Shown: positions 10,701 through 25,700, counted from the stretch's first letter. The stretch: DNA of 64,000 nt from Clytia hemisphaerica (GCA_902728285.1 CACVBU010000910.1:2273316-2337315), one strand, 5' to 3'. The notes: generated from the sequence alone by a model not told the origin. Translations and numbers: made by a program.

Positions 10701-13700
10701 GGGATGTCGTTTGAAAAAACTTAAGATTGAAAGGTAAGACCTTGAGGAGTCTAGCTTGGCATGAACGAGCACGCAAGACAGGTCATGATGAAAGGTCTTT
10801 AATTGAACATTTTATGCTCTGTGTTAGGGAACTGTTATAATCCAAGACTCTGAAAGTTATTATTCTAACCGTATTTCCGCTTGAAAGCCTTTAAAGCTCA
10901 ATTAATTTCACTTTTAATAAAAGCTATCCTTTAGCCTAAGGTTGTTCCATAGATGTTATCATGGGTTGGAGTTATGCTACCTTTGAAGCCTCGGGGAAAA
11001 GTCGACAAAAAGTACCTTTAGAGGTATTTTTAATCGCGTCTATGATTCTTGCCTAATCGTGTCTATGGAGTTTCGCTACTTTTGATAACCTAGAGATACA
11101 AATTCGTACCCTTTGAGGTATTTTTGAATGTTTTCTTGCGGGAAAACAGGCGGCAAAAAAATACCTTTAGAGGTATTTTTAATCGCGTCTATGATTCTTG
11201 CCTAATCGTGTCTATGGAGCTTCGCTACCTTTGATACCTTAGAGATACAAATTCGTATCCTTAGAGGTATTTTTGAATATTTTCTTGCGGGAAAACAGGC
11301 GGCAAAAAAATACCTTTACAGGCATTTTTAATCGCGTCTATGATTCTTGCTTAATCGTGTCTATGGAGCTTCGCTACCTTTGATACCTTAGAGATACAAA
11401 TTCGTACCCTTTCTGATAAAATCGATGCTCTTTGAGGTATCATCCCAAAGAGTCCTGGGACGGAGAGAACGACGGGACGTTGTGAGAAAATGACAACAAT
11501 CATTTTTCCGCGGTATAGTTCCAGCACTAGAAAGAGTAAATTCTCCTTAAAGTCTGAGAGAAACCCAAACTCCCGCCTCTTTCAAAAATAAACTTTTTGA
11601 TTGTGCCGCTCATTTGCGCTTTGTCTGTCAATCTGACAGGTCGAAGCTCTCTGTCGCAAATTAGTTAAAGTCCGAATTTTAGTCGCTCGCTAGATTCTTT
11701 ATTAACTATTATTTTGCGATGCTGAAGAAATCCAAAAAACTTTTGGGATTGGTCAACTTTCTCCCAAATATTCCTGCTGGAGAAGATCAACATTCGGTTC
11801 AAAAGCATATTGCAACTCTCAAATCACAAACCTATTGCTCTAAGCAAAAAGAACGACTCGTTTGGAGCTTATCCTGCACGATCGACGAGCAAAACTGATC
11901 AAGGATCACATATCCGTCAAAATTCTGATTGAAATATACCCAAACCTTGCAAATGGTGAACAGGTAAGCATAATTCGGCTAATTGAATCAGGGGAGTGGG
12001 TGAATTAGGCAAAATTGGATATGGGGACGTGTCATTGGTCAGAGTCCCTTTTTAAGACTCTTAAGATATCTTACAGGGTCCCAAATTAACTGGAAATAAG
12101 AAAAATTTCAATTTTTCGTTCTGATAGGGTCCCAATTTTATCAAAAATTCATATCTGACAGGGTCAACTTCTCAAACTACAGCGGCACGTCCCCGTCGGC
12201 CGTCAAGGTCAGTGCCCCGGGCATCTAATATGTTACTTTGCAACATGCGTATAGAATCATTGAAATATCATTGAAAGTAAGAATATAATGAACAAAAGTT
12301 TTACAGAATGTAACTTTCTTTTTCAACAGATCGATGTGCTGTTGTGGGAGTATTAATCTACCGGTACTATTTCGAGAAGATACCAAAAATTACTATGGAA
12401 TCGAGAACGCGCTCACTCCTCGAATCGGCCATGCTAACCCTGACACTTTTGAGGATCAAGATTTCTTCATTCACCTGAATGGCATCACCATAGGAAAGTC
12501 AGGAGATCCTCTGACGACGTTGCCCTATGAAATTGCTGTCTTATACAGAAAAAATGACGGCAGTGAATAAATTAGAAAGATTGAATAATCTTACTGAATA
12601 GTAGGAAATAGTGTATGATTATTAGGTGATATAGAATAGGCCTAAAAGTTTTTGTCAATTGTAACTTTTATTTAATTTATGATACATCATTCTATTTATT
12701 GAATCATTTGGCTTTCTTCTATATTTATCAATATTGTAAATTTCATTTAATTCAATCTACAAAAATAAAGATAGGAGCTTTGATCTCCCGTATTAACTTT
12801 ATGAGTTATTCGTTCAATTAGTATTCGCTTATTCTAGTGAAGAAATGATAGGAAATTCAAAATACCTAGGAGGTAAAAGAAAAATACCTTCTTCGCACCA
12901 TCAATGTAAGTGATGAAAAACAACCCCGTGGGTAAAAACTAAAACCGCTTTTTCGGCACTTTTGAATCCTTTTGGTGGTGTTTTTAAAGCACATTAATGG
13001 TATATCAGACTAATTTTACCCTAAAAGGGTCGTTTTGCGGTATCGTTTGAAAACTACCTTTTTGGTGACTTAAAAATACCTTTTCGGGGACAAAAAAATT
13101 CTTTTGGAAGTATTTTTTCATACCTCAAAAGGTACCTAAAAGTACCTGTAGGGTATCAATGAAAAAATACCTTATAGGTTTTTTTTAAATATGTACCTTT
13201 AAAGGGTCGTTTTGCGGTATCGCTAAAATAAACCTTTAAAGGTATTAAAATGAACCGCTAAAACTTTCAGTGTTTGAATCAAAATAATCCACCATCTTTG
13301 ATAAGTAGACCATAGTTCGTTGCCAGCAATTTGATCGATCAGACCTATCTTTCACCTCGTCGCTTCGCGCCATTCAGGTCAGGTTTTTTTGCTTGGTTGA
13401 ACAAATTGCCGGTACCGAACCGTGACCTACTGTGACCTACTTTCTGAAATAATGGTACATTATTTTGCTTCACCTATCGTTGCTTGGGAGTTTGGGAAAT
13501 ACAGATTAGCTCTTTCTAGTGTTTTATGTAAGACATCTATGGTTTAAACTGTTTTTCTGAAAACCCTTTCCGAGCTTGATAATTCATATTTTTTTATACT
13601 ATTCTTTTCAGAGAGAAGAATTAGAAAATACACCTTCTTCTGTTCAAGTCGACCAAGAAAGGATAATAACATTCTTGCGGGCCTTTATGAAGGAGGTACA

Positions 13701-16700
13701 TGTTTTTTATATATGATAGCAAACTATATAAGAACATAAGGCTTTGATAGCCAAAATATCAAGAACAAATTAAGAATATTTTAAGGCTTTGTAGACTCTA
13801 AAGCACCCAGTTTCTTAGGAAAATTGACAAATAATACTCACAAATTGGGAAAATAAGAACATGCTAAAAACATTTTTAGGCTTAAAACTCAAAAAGTTAA
13901 AACCATTCGAAAGCTTTAAATATTTTGGATGTTCTTATGAAAAAATGTGTAAGTGGAAGTAAAAAAGTTGACAGTGAAAAATAAGTTAATCCCCTTATCT
14001 TTCTGGAAACATCAAAATCAAACATATCACTTGATACTGAATACAAATAAACGATTGCAATAGTTAATACAACGCACTCTCGCTAATTCAAACCTTCTGT
14101 TATTCGAATTTTTCTATATAAAGTATGAAAAAATAAAATGATTTCTTCTGTCAGACCTACAAACAACAAAGAGTGGCCGAATTCTTTTTCCTCTTAGAGA
14201 GACGATGTTACTTTGAAAGGATAATCAGTCCTCTCTGGGTCCCTCTGTCTTTATCCTGACTGTCATTTAAGACAGGCCATTAGACTTCCCGTTCAAAATC
14301 GAATTAGCTGGAGTCAAATAAAATTTTTCAATATCTATGAAATTTGCTCTATTAATGCACACTATGTCAGCGTATGTAAATACATGTGTTATTTATTAAA
14401 TTTGTACTACAATCAAGGTCATAATATTTGAGAAAAAAAGAAATTCCCCAGGAAGTTTTGAAACCACAATCGATTTGTAAGTGCTCTAAAGTAGGTTCGA
14501 AGGGTAGAGTTTAACTCTAAGCTTTAACATGAGACTTAAGGCTAAGGACCTTAGGATCTGAGGATCCGAAAGTTCGAAAATAGTCCAATAAGGCTCATAA
14601 TATAGCCTGCCAACCCATCCCAAATGAACTTTAAATCTTGAAAAACTTTAAGATAACCGGAATTCTCAATATATTTCGAAAATGTATATATATGGTGATA
14701 TATTTTGAATCGATTTTGAAATGTTTTCAGTGAACCTCGGGGCTATTACTCCCAAATCACCCTCCAAACCATGTTATTACTAGTACTAATAGCCCCTTGT
14801 TTCATTGAAAACATTTCTAATCTGGCTTTTCACCAATGGGCTTTTCCAGAAAAAAATCGTATACCCCCTGTTGAGGAGGTCCATTTCCGTTCCAAGGGGG
14901 TAAGGTTTGAAGTGCAGTGGAATTCCATAAGGGTAGACGAAAATCCGTCAAAAATAAGCGGAATTCCAAGGGGGTAATGATTGAAAATTTGTAAAAATTC
15001 GGAATTCCAGAGGGGTATGATCCTAAAATTGCCTGGAATTTCCAAGGGAAGGGGGTAGGTCACAAAAGGTTGAACCTCCTCAAAAGGGGGTGCACGGTTT
15101 TTTTCTGGCTTTTCACCAATAGTAAAGCATAATGACTTCATGGTTAAATGGATGATTAGATGAACATTTCTCATATCTTTTTTTTTCAGATTTTATCATC
15201 TGCTCAACAGTACAAGGACGACTTGTTGGTGTCATGTCTACAGTTCCTCATCTCAGTACCTTATTCTGTCGTGCAAAGGTCCCTGAAATCGTATGCTAGC
15301 ATATTCAAGGTTTGTAGTACTGATGCGATACTTTTATATTCAATATGTACGCCCCTCTATTTCTATCGAACAAAGACAAATGAGATTTTTAGGGAAGATT
15401 TAAAATTTGATTTTTAACTCATGGTGAACATTATATATTTGTATGTTCATTTAAAATGACTTTATGACAATTTCGCTGACTTACGTCAATTTTTCACTGT
15501 TCACAGATTTTGATAGTTAAATTTTCCCGTATGGAACAAGAAACAAAATTACATCAAAGAATGTAAAATAGAAGCGTTTTTTGACACACTTTATCGACCG
15601 CCGGAGGCGGTTTCTTTCATAGTGGTACGCTAATCTCGTTTTGCCTTGGCTCATTACTTCGTCTACCATTTACTTTCGGTTTTTGGACCTACCTCCGGGT
15701 GCCCCGGTGGAGGTCCTATGAATTAACCTCTGTCTGTTCGTTCGTTCGTTCGTTCGTTCGTTCGTTCGTTCGTTCGTTCGTTCGTTCGTTCGTTCGTTCG
15801 TCTGTTACCAGCTTTCCTCGAGATTGGCTCATTAGTTTTTTCTGATTTTTTGCACAAAGATGCAAAATGGCAATGGCCAAAATGTGACGGAGCCGGATTT
15901 TCGAAAAAAAATCATTTCCGGCCGAAAATGCCGGAAATATGCCGGAAAACCCGGTTTTTTGGCATTTTCTCAAGATTTCATCATTATTTTTTTCTGATTT
16001 TTTGCACAAAGATGCGTGTTAGCAATGCCCAAAACTTGGCTGAGTCCGATTTTTGAGAAAAAATTTTTTCCGGCCGGAAATGCCGGAAATATGCCGGAAA
16101 TCGCCGTTTTTCTGGATTTTCATTGGACTTTTTCCATATAATTGGTTGTTTTTTTCATTCAAAAACATTATTAATAGCAATGCCCACCATCAAGCATGTT
16201 TCAATTTTCAATAAAATAGATTTTTGAAGCCGGAACTTTCTAAAAATTGCCGGAACAGCCGATTTTCGCCGGAAAAACGGTATTTCTTGAATTTCTTGAG
16301 CTGTACTTTATATTCTTTCATGAAATTTTGCACAATGATGCAAAATGTCAATACCTAAATTGTGACGGAGCCCGATTTTCGAAAAACATCTTTTTCCGGC
16401 CGAAAATGCCGGAAATATGCCGGAAAAACTGTTTTTTTGGCATTTTCTCGAGATTTTATCAATAGTTTTTTCTGATTTTTTGCTCAAAGATGCGTGTTAA
16501 CAATGCCCTAAACATGGCCGAGTTCGATTTTTCAGAAAATTTTTTTTCCGGTGGAAAATGCCTGAAATATGCCGGAAATCGCCGTTTTTTCTAGATTTTT
16601 ATTGGACTTTTTCCTTATAATTGGTTGTTTTTTCATTCAGAAACATTATTAATAGCAATGCCCACCATCGAGCATGTTTCAATTTCCAATAAAATTGATT

Positions 16701-19700
16701 TTTGAAGCCGGAACTAATTTAAAAGTCGCCGGAACAACCTATTTTCGCCGGAAAGACAGTATTTCTTGAATTTCTCGAGATGTACTTTATATTTGTTTAT
16801 GAAATTTTGCACACTGATGCAATATGACAATACCTAAAATGTGACAGAGCCCGATTTTCGAAAAAAAAATTTTTAGGCCGAAAATGCCGGAAATATGTCG
16901 GAAAAATCGGTTTTTTGATATTTTCTCGAATTTTCATTTTTAGTTTTTTCTGATTTTTTGCAGAAAGATGCGTATTCGCAATGTTCAAAACATGGCCGAG
17001 TTGTATTTTTGAGAAAAAATTTTTTCCGGTTTAGTTTACTTATATTTCTATGCTTTTCACACAAAAACATTATTCATAACAATGCTCATTATCAAGCATG
17101 ATTCAATTGTCAATAAAACTGATTTTTGCGACCAGAACTTCCTATTTATTATTTCTATACAACCCTTCCCTCTCCCCCCATCAACAATCAATGATGAATT
17201 TATTGTGTTGTGTATTTTCGCTAAACGCTATATTTTCTGACTGATTTTTTTCATTTTTCTTTTCGCATTGCTATCTAACTTTAATCATCAGGTAGGTCCA
17301 TTCAGCATATTGCTTGTTTTAACTAGATTACCCAGGTGTTTCTCTTTTTTTTTCGCTGAATGTCTTTTATTCGGAATTGAATAATCGAGACATGAAAAGT
17401 GACTATATTGTAATCTGTTTTCAATGAATAATCTAAAATGTACTGGAGATGACATGTACGTTACATGTGCGTTAATAATGTGCGCGCGCTCATTCGCGAG
17501 CGTGATGGAAGGCGGTCGTTTCAGTGTGGTTTAGATCCACACTGTGACCTAGTCTCATAACTTCATACTTATTATTATACTCGTCTTTTTAATTTCGCTT
17601 AGCGAAAGTATTACGATAGCCTTTCGCGGCGGTGTCATCGGAAAAAAAATTAGAAAACGAAAGTGCTTGATACGGTGGACGAACTCACTAACGAACTCGT
17701 ATAACCACGGACGACTTTCGCGGGTTTTCTTTGGATTACGTCATATATCTTTATATACGTCATGTGTCTTTAGCTCCACAGTTTTGATTTTTTCTTTATT
17801 TTCTTATAAGCATATACTTTATAAGAATCAAATCAATAACTCTTGATAGACGGTAATATACCTTTCGGTAATTAGTTCTTACAAAGTAAACAAAGTATGG
17901 CGCACAATATGAGCATATTTATTTTTTCAAATCAATAACTCTTTATAGACGGTAATATACCTTTCTGTAATTAGTTCTTACAAAGTAAACAAGGCATGGC
18001 TCACAATATGAGCTTACTTATTTTTCTTATAAGCATATACTTTATAAGAATCAAATCAGTAACTCTTGATAGACGGTGATATAGCTTTCGGTAATTAGTT
18101 GTTCCAAAGTAAACAAGGAACGGCGCACAATATCAGCTCATTTATTTTTCTTATAAGCATTTACTTTATAAGAATCAAATCAATAACTCTTTACAGACGG
18201 TAATATACCTTTCGGTAATTAGTTCTTACAAAGTAAACAAGGGATGGCTCACAATTATGAGCTTACTTATTTTTCTTATAAGCATATACTTTATAAGAAT
18301 CAAATCAATAACTCTTGATAGACGGTGATATACCTTTCGGTAATTAGTTCTTACAAAGTAAACAAGGGATGGCTCACAATATGAGCTTACTTATTTTTGT
18401 TATAAGCATATACTTTATAAGAATCAAATCAATAACTCTTGATAGACGGTGATATACCTTTCGGTAATTAGTTCTTACAAAGTAAACAAGGGATTGCGCA
18501 CAATATGAGCATATTTATTTTTCTTATAAGCATTTACTTTATAAGAATCAAATCAATAACTCTTGATAGACGGTGATATAGCTTTCGGTAATTAGTTGTT
18601 CCAAAGTAAACAAGGAACGGCGCACAATATCAGCTCATTTATTTTTCTTATAAGCATTTACTTTATAAGAATCAAATCAATAACTCTTTATAGACGGTAA
18701 TATACCTTTCGGTAATTAGTTCTTACAAAGTAAACAAGGGATGGCGGACAATATGAGCTTACTTATTTTTCTTATAAGCATATACTTTATAAGAATCAAA
18801 TCAATAACTCTTGATAGACGGTGATACACCTTTCGGTAATAGACGATATCGGCTTTCCGAATTCTCCCCGAATGATTACCCATGATGCATTGCGCAAAAA
18901 AATTCACGGACAATATTGACTTACTGAATTTTTTTGCGCAATGCATCATGGGTAATCATTCGGGGAGAATTTCGTTAAGCCGATATCGTCTAATAGTTTT
19001 TACAAAGTAATCAAGGGACGGCGCACATTATGAGCATATTTATTATTCTTATAAGCATTTACTTTATAAGAATCAAATAAATAACTCTCGGTAGACGGTG
19101 ATATACCTTTCGGTAATTAGTTTTTACAAAGTAATCAAGGGACGGCGCACATTATGAGCAGATTTATTATTCTTATAAGCATTTACTTTATAAGAATCAA
19201 ATCAATAACTCTTGATAGACGGTAATATACCTTTCGGTAATTAGCTCTTACAAAATAAACAAGAGATGGCGCACAATATGAGCATATTCATTTTTTATTG
19301 CTTTATAAGAGTCAAATAAATAACTTTTGATAGACGGTGATATTACCTTTGTTTATTAGTTCTTAAAAATTAAACAACAGTTGTTCTTAAATTGGTCTCT
19401 TTTTTAAGCGATTTTAAGCCTCGTTGTTCTTGTAAAATTGTTTCATCAAGGCTCGATGTAAAGTAGATTTCAAATCTCTACTTCTTTTTTTTCCTATGTA
19501 TTTTAAATTCTAGGCGAAATTTTCGACTTTAAGTCGTCTTGTTTTACTACCAATTGATAAATATTTGGAATTAACCGATTGTTAGTCTGTACCAAACTCT
19601 TCCTCTGTGGAAAAGATTTTCTAAATTTACTTGGATATCTCATTTGACGTTACAGGCTGTCCGACCCCTGGGTTGAAGTGCCTCCAGCCTTTTAAGCCTT

Positions 19701-22700
19701 TTCTCGACGCCCTTACAATTAAATTCATTTAAATTTTCATTGCTTTCGACAGTTGACATTCGAGCTTGGCTTAACACAATTTGAATTAGCTGATGTTGCT
19801 TTATCTACATTGGAGAAGTGGTATAAAGAGAGCTGTTCGGATCGAAACCACACACAAGATATGAATGATCTGCTCTCTGAAATCCTTCCTTCTCTAGATG
19901 ATTATCTACGTTCAGAATTGAATTCAAACGGTACGGTATAATCTAACAGATCTTTCATCTGACCCTACTACTGGCCGGGTAGCTCAGTCGGTAGAGCATT
20001 CGCCTTACAATCTAAGGGTTGTGGGTTCGATCCCCGGTCACCGCCAATTCAGCGGATGAGTAGCTTAGATTGGGTAATCTGATCTAGGCAGTAAGTTACT
20101 GGGAGCTGAGAGTAGGTGTGACGCTCCACCTCAGCATTCGATCTCCCAGGTCTAGCGCAAATAGAAAAGGGGATAGACTCCCTCACTCCCGGTTCCTTCG
20201 ACAGCCACCAGATGAAAATACTTACTTACTCCATGCTTACACAACTCTAAGCAACCCAGAGGCGTATTCTCGCGTATTTTCAGGGGAAGGGGGTCGAGCT
20301 GCCAAAAAGAATTGATCCTTTTCTAATCCTTTTCTGAAGACGGCTTTACCCTTCTTACAGCACCGTTGGTTGATTAACGGTCTCTCTCTCTTTGTGACCG
20401 GACCGCTAATAACGTCCTCAAGACGACGAACTAGGTTTAAAGGTTTTGTTTTGACACATCCGTGTCAATTCAATGTGAAAAAACTTGAAAATTAAAATTG
20501 TTGAGTAAGCAAACATTATCACTCCTATTTAAAAACAAAACCTTTAAAAACCAACATATTGTTTTTCAGAACCGAATGAAGATTTTTCAATCAGCAAAGC
20601 CTCTATGACTCGCTCAGAAAAGAAAGTCAAACGTGTTCCCATCCGATATTTAAAAGCACTGATCAAAGCAAATAAGGTAAGCTAGAAAACACCTTTCAAG
20701 AAACCTATCCCCAGGGCAACTACAATCAGCGCCGAAAAAATATTGGCAATTTTGGGTATTTTAACGTTTTCAGAATTTAAAGGTCGGGCGAGAATTGCAC
20801 TTTCAGTACACCCAATTTGCTTCATTGGATTTTTCTTTCAGACTATATTCTATGCCTTATTGGCACATTTTTGAGCTTTTAGATCCTGATATCCTAAGAA
20901 CTAAAACTCTACTTCCAAACTGTACTTCAAAGCACTTAAAAATCACTTGCGGTTACAAAGTTTTCAGGGAATTCCCCTTTTGTGCCAAATATTTCGGCAC
21001 TGATTGTAGAACAAGTAAAATCTCTTTGCTGATTTCGCTTTGCTAAAATTCAGAAATTCTACATGCCAATGTTTTTTTTCTTTGCTTTTTGTTGCTAGGA
21101 GATTATTGAAAGGCCGCCAGCCAAATCAAAGTGTGGATACCAAGCATATTGCCATTTTTCATACAGTTTTAACAATTTCTCCATCTCAGCGAAATATATA
21201 AAGAGACTTTTCCGTTCCGTCTCAAAATTCCACATAATTCACCTAAATTTCAAGAATATATGCTAATGTTTTGTGTAAATCCATTCTCCTTCTCATGGTT
21301 TTGACCACTGTTCTTACCATATTTAGCAATCATTGCAATCACCACTCGAGAAATTGAAGCTTCGTATTTTGCGTTTCATTGGTTCTTTGGGCGGCATCTC
21401 CAGCACCGCTCTCGCGCAAACGACCGAAGATGCCAGCCTCCAGAACACCATTGCTTGGAATAATGAAGAACTATTATCTTTCCAATTGCCATTCCCTGAC
21501 ATGAAAGCTGCAATTTATTTGGGTAGGTGGTTTCTTACTTTAAATTTATATTCTACTCTCACGCTGGCTGTCTTACCTTATTGGAACTAATTTTCGCGGG
21601 AACTAATATTCGCGGTCGAAAAAAATGGAAAAATTGCATTTCGGGGGTTTTAATTTTTGTGGTTTTGCCCTTTTTTGGATAGATTTCTTTCATTTTCCTA
21701 GGGTTTTTCAAATTTTTTGATAGAATTGGGGAAAGTTGTATTTCGCGGGTTCAAATTTTCGCGGTTTTGCCAATTGAATTTTTATAGAGTAAGAGCGAAT
21801 AAAAGAGACATTAACTTATCCGGAAATATATAATATAATTTAGGAATTTACAGAAAGTTTCGTGCCAAAAGCTCTATTATTTCAGGAGCTATTAACATTA
21901 GTTTCACCCCTGAACAGAAACAGCCCTCCCCTAGTACGAATAGGGGATTGACCTACCTTATTATTTCGTTTATAGATTCGTTTCTACCACGTGTTGTGGA
22001 ATTAGCTCAAACATCAGTGAACAGACAGACTAAAGTTGTAGCCTGTGAACTGCTTCACGCATTGGTTCTCTTCATGATCGGGAAAAGTGTTCACGATCCT
22101 ATTCAACATAAAAAGCAGGTAACATTTTCTTGATTTTCTATATCTATAATCAGCCTTTCTAATTCAGATTTATTTGCGTCGGCAAAAAAATCTGGATTCT
22201 AAAGTACAGTAAGCACTATTACGTCGGTAAAAGCCAAATTTACGTCGGCATTTGCATCGGCAAAAGCCGAATGCGGACGCGAATTAGAATGGCTGATAGT
22301 AGACTAAAGTCTACTTCTGACTTTCTGATGATTTTGATGGCGCTGACTCCAGTGAAGTGGACTAGAGGATTTCGCCATCTTAGAATTTTTCACTTTTCAC
22401 TTTCAAAAAATATACGAAAACAACAAAACAATAAAATATATCCTAAAACTCCATCAAAGTTTATGAAACTATAATAAAAACATAAAAATAACTCCAAAAT
22501 TTGAAAAACAAATTGTCTATTGGTCATGTTTTTCTGTTTGTCTTTCTCCAAAAAGGGGCTGGATCTAGTGGTACGGATTTGCTAACACCTCAAGCAAAGC
22601 CAAATAATGGACTCGGCCAAATTACACCGGACCACTTATCAGCGCCATCAAAAAGCTATAAGAACAATGCTGATTTAAATACAGAGGCTATATTTGTAAT

Positions 22701-25700
22701 AGGGGCAATCTTTTGTAAAAAATCATCGGTGGATTAGAGGGGTGGTTCAAAATTTATAGAGTCTTCATTTCCTCAGTCTTCTCCACTATTTCTCCTCAAA
22801 GCTTAAGAATGATGCATAGAAAGTAGAACTATGAGACATGAATTTGTTTTTTATTGGATACATCTTGCAATGAAAAACATGTAGTTGAGATATTTTACAA
22901 TAACCAGAGCAATAACTGTAACTAGAACGAATAAAATAGACTAACTATTGAATGTACAAATTTGTGATAAGCATGTAAAATTGTAAAAGAATAACAGGAA
23001 AAATGTCATCGATCCTTCCGCAATCGTGTCAACAGCAATGTAAAGAAACAATTATCAGATGATAAAATTGAATAGGTTACATATAAATTGTTCCGCTAGA
23101 CCGGGCAGAATGAAAATATCGATAATTTAAATATTATTCATTATTACAGTAAAAAGGGATATATTAATACTAATGGTGACATAACAGGTAGCGCAAAAAC
23201 CCCCAGTAGCTGTTTATTCTGGAGGAAACATTATCTCCGAACCAATGGCATTAGTCACCCCGACCTCCTGAGTTTAAAGGTCCTCCCTTTGCAAATAACA
23301 AAAAAAAGTTATACAAAAAAAATTCGTTAAAAACAACGTTGTTCCGTAATCTACATTTATTGTTTGGTCATCATTAAAGTTCGTGTGTAACCATAGAAGT
23401 GGCCTACTTCGTTGCTCATAATGAGGATAGCCATACATGAACCATATCGAACAATGGCGTTGAATCCCGTTCTCTTCTCCAATGCTGATGTCGATTCGTC
23501 TCGTTTAACATGAAAGCAAAATAGAAATAGAAGCGATTAGCTTAAGGGCTCTGACCATAGTGAATTTTTCATAATTGCCGTGTTTAAAATGTGTTTTCTG
23601 ACTGATGTAACCAACAAAACTATGGCATGTTATACATTTTCTGTTAGACAAACTATTCCTGAATCTGAAAATTCAAAAATTGCATTGAAAAAATTTGATG
23701 AAGAAGAAAATGAAGACTTTTGCGAGGAAGAGTATTTCAACTTTGAAGAGCTTAGTTTCGGCGAAGAAAAAAAAATTTGAAAAAATGTTCGCAGTAGATG
23801 GTGTATCTTTTACCGAACAATAAATATTTTTGCGGAAAATTTTTGTAAATGCTTCTTTGTCTCGAAATCTTCAAAATAGTGGTTTTTCATCAATTTTTCA
23901 TCTGGATTTTGCTTAAAAAAACAGTCATAACTTTTGACACATCTTTTTAAAAAAATTTTCCGCAAAAGTTAAAATAGTTCAATTCTTTGCGGACAGTTTG
24001 AAAAAAGTTCGAAACAAAAAGGTTAATTACCCATGAAAACTTAGCACTTTTTATAAAAGAAAGTGATGCAACATATTATCAACGTCTTTTTAAAGTTCAT
24101 ACAGTAACGTCATTTTTGCAATTAAGTTCTTGATTACTCTTAAGGGGTTTGATTAAAAAGCAATTTATGAAGGCAATTCTTTGTTAAAAGTGTTAAAGAA
24201 TCTAAAACATAACTTTTATGTTCAGATACTAAAATCAGTTTTCTGACTAAATGGTCAGAGCCCTTAACCATGGAGGTATAAAGAAACAGGAGAAGTATGC
24301 TATTGTAACCATGCTCGCCCTACGATTAAAAAAATTGCGAGGTATGCATGCTCATAATCTCATATATCGTGCATTTTTAATGAGCTCCTTTGTTGATAGG
24401 TGAAATCTTATTGGCTAACTTAAGTGTTGGAAATAAGATGAGACGAGATTCATTGTTTCTGACATTGGTGTAAGAAAATATTTGGATTACAAAAAGGCCT
24501 GTAAACTTTGCAATCCTTCATCAAAGGACAAAATTTTTCGATCAACATTTTCTTCAAGGTGAACTCTATTGCTTAATACTTTCCTCCAACAACCTCCAGC
24601 GACTTTTTGTCTACAAATTGGGTCTGAAATTGTGTGTGCTTATACATAACTTTTTATTTTCTGGCTGGAGAAAATATCTTTTCAAAACAATATTTAATGG
24701 ATGACAAAATTGAACGCAAACTTATTTCGTGGAGCTAAATTTTATTTTATTCTCGTATATTAGAAGGCTAGAAATCTTCGATGCTGATAGTAAGAATGTT
24801 CAGAGCAAACTTGAGTTCTACTAAAAAGTCGTATTTCTTCGGGCGAGCCTAGAATTTCTTTTGATTTATTACATAAAAGAAATCAAAAGACTTTAACGAC
24901 CAATTACCGACAAATTCATCTCCTGTCTTTCTTTATACCTCTATGCCTTAACTTATACAACTTCTGAAAGAGCGAGGATTTTGAAATGAAAACATGAGAC
25001 ATTTAAACACACATTTTTGACGCATGACGAAACCGTTGAGAAACTCGTTTCCCGTCTTTCTTCGATCGCCGAGAAACACGCATGATTCCAATTTGCTTCC
25101 ACATTATGTACATACTAAATATTTCATCTGCTCTAAAATATCGAACAATACAGGAATGCGAAGAAAGGGCACAGTACACGTTTTTTTTTTATAAGAACGT
25201 CGAAAATTTTTGAAGCCTTCCGATGTTCTAAACTTTTTGAGTTTTAAGCCTAAAAATGTTCTTAAAATGTTCTTATTTTCACCATTTTGTGAGTATTTTT
25301 GTGCAATTTCCTAAGAAATCGGGTGTTTTCGAGTCCACAAAGCCTTAAAATGTTCTTAACATGTTCTTAATATTTCGGCCATCGAAGCCTTATGTTCTTA
25401 TATACTTTGTTCTTATAAAAAAAAAACGTGTATGATAAATAGCGAAGTATGCATGAGAAGGGATGGTATTCGAATTTTGTTTAAGATTTACAGTCAACTC
25501 CCTCTAATTCGAACTTCTACTATTCTAACCATTCTGTATTTCGAACTGAATGATTGGTCCGGCTCCCTTAGCTGAAAATCGTATGAAATCCTCGCCGTAA
25601 TAAGAATGTTTCTTTTAATTTCATAGGAAATCCTTGGTTCCCTGAAGATCGAATTAGAGAGAGTGTCCTCCTTTCACTTCTTTCGTCGTTGGAAAATGAC

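Larger units (their letters stand above)
10276..13272. mobile_element. 3-kb TIR element with iterated TACC..GGTA palindromes
   Basis: The left end CACTGAAAGTTTTAGCGGTT and the right end are exact inverse copies for about 27 bp, continuing as TACCTTTAGAGGT against ACCTTTAAAGGT. Both subterminal regions (10300-11450 and 12860-13260) are packed with copies of a TACCTNNNNAGGTA-type palindrome. About three tandem copies of a 146-bp unit lie at 11011-11450. The centre holds two small ORFs (11719-11898 and 12334-12570) and a polyA signal near 12766. No target duplication could be fixed, and the superfamily is unknown. Confidence 0.7.
10219..13550. mobile_element. Outer inverted-repeat element carrying a nested insertion
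   Basis: The 42-bp ends 10219-10260 and 13509-13550 are inverted copies (GGTTTAAACCACAGATATCT at the left) with a few mismatches. Between them lies a second, separately delimited element at 10276-13272. Removing it leaves a small element of about 335 bp. All lies in the intron between exons h and i. Confidence 0.65.

Noticed and set aside
22501-22737. Open stretch after an acceptor-like site between exons n and o, a possible PRKDC exon
   Set aside because: Joining exon n straight to exon o already gives a human-length, gap-free alignment across the junction, and this peptide resembles no part of DNA-PKcs.
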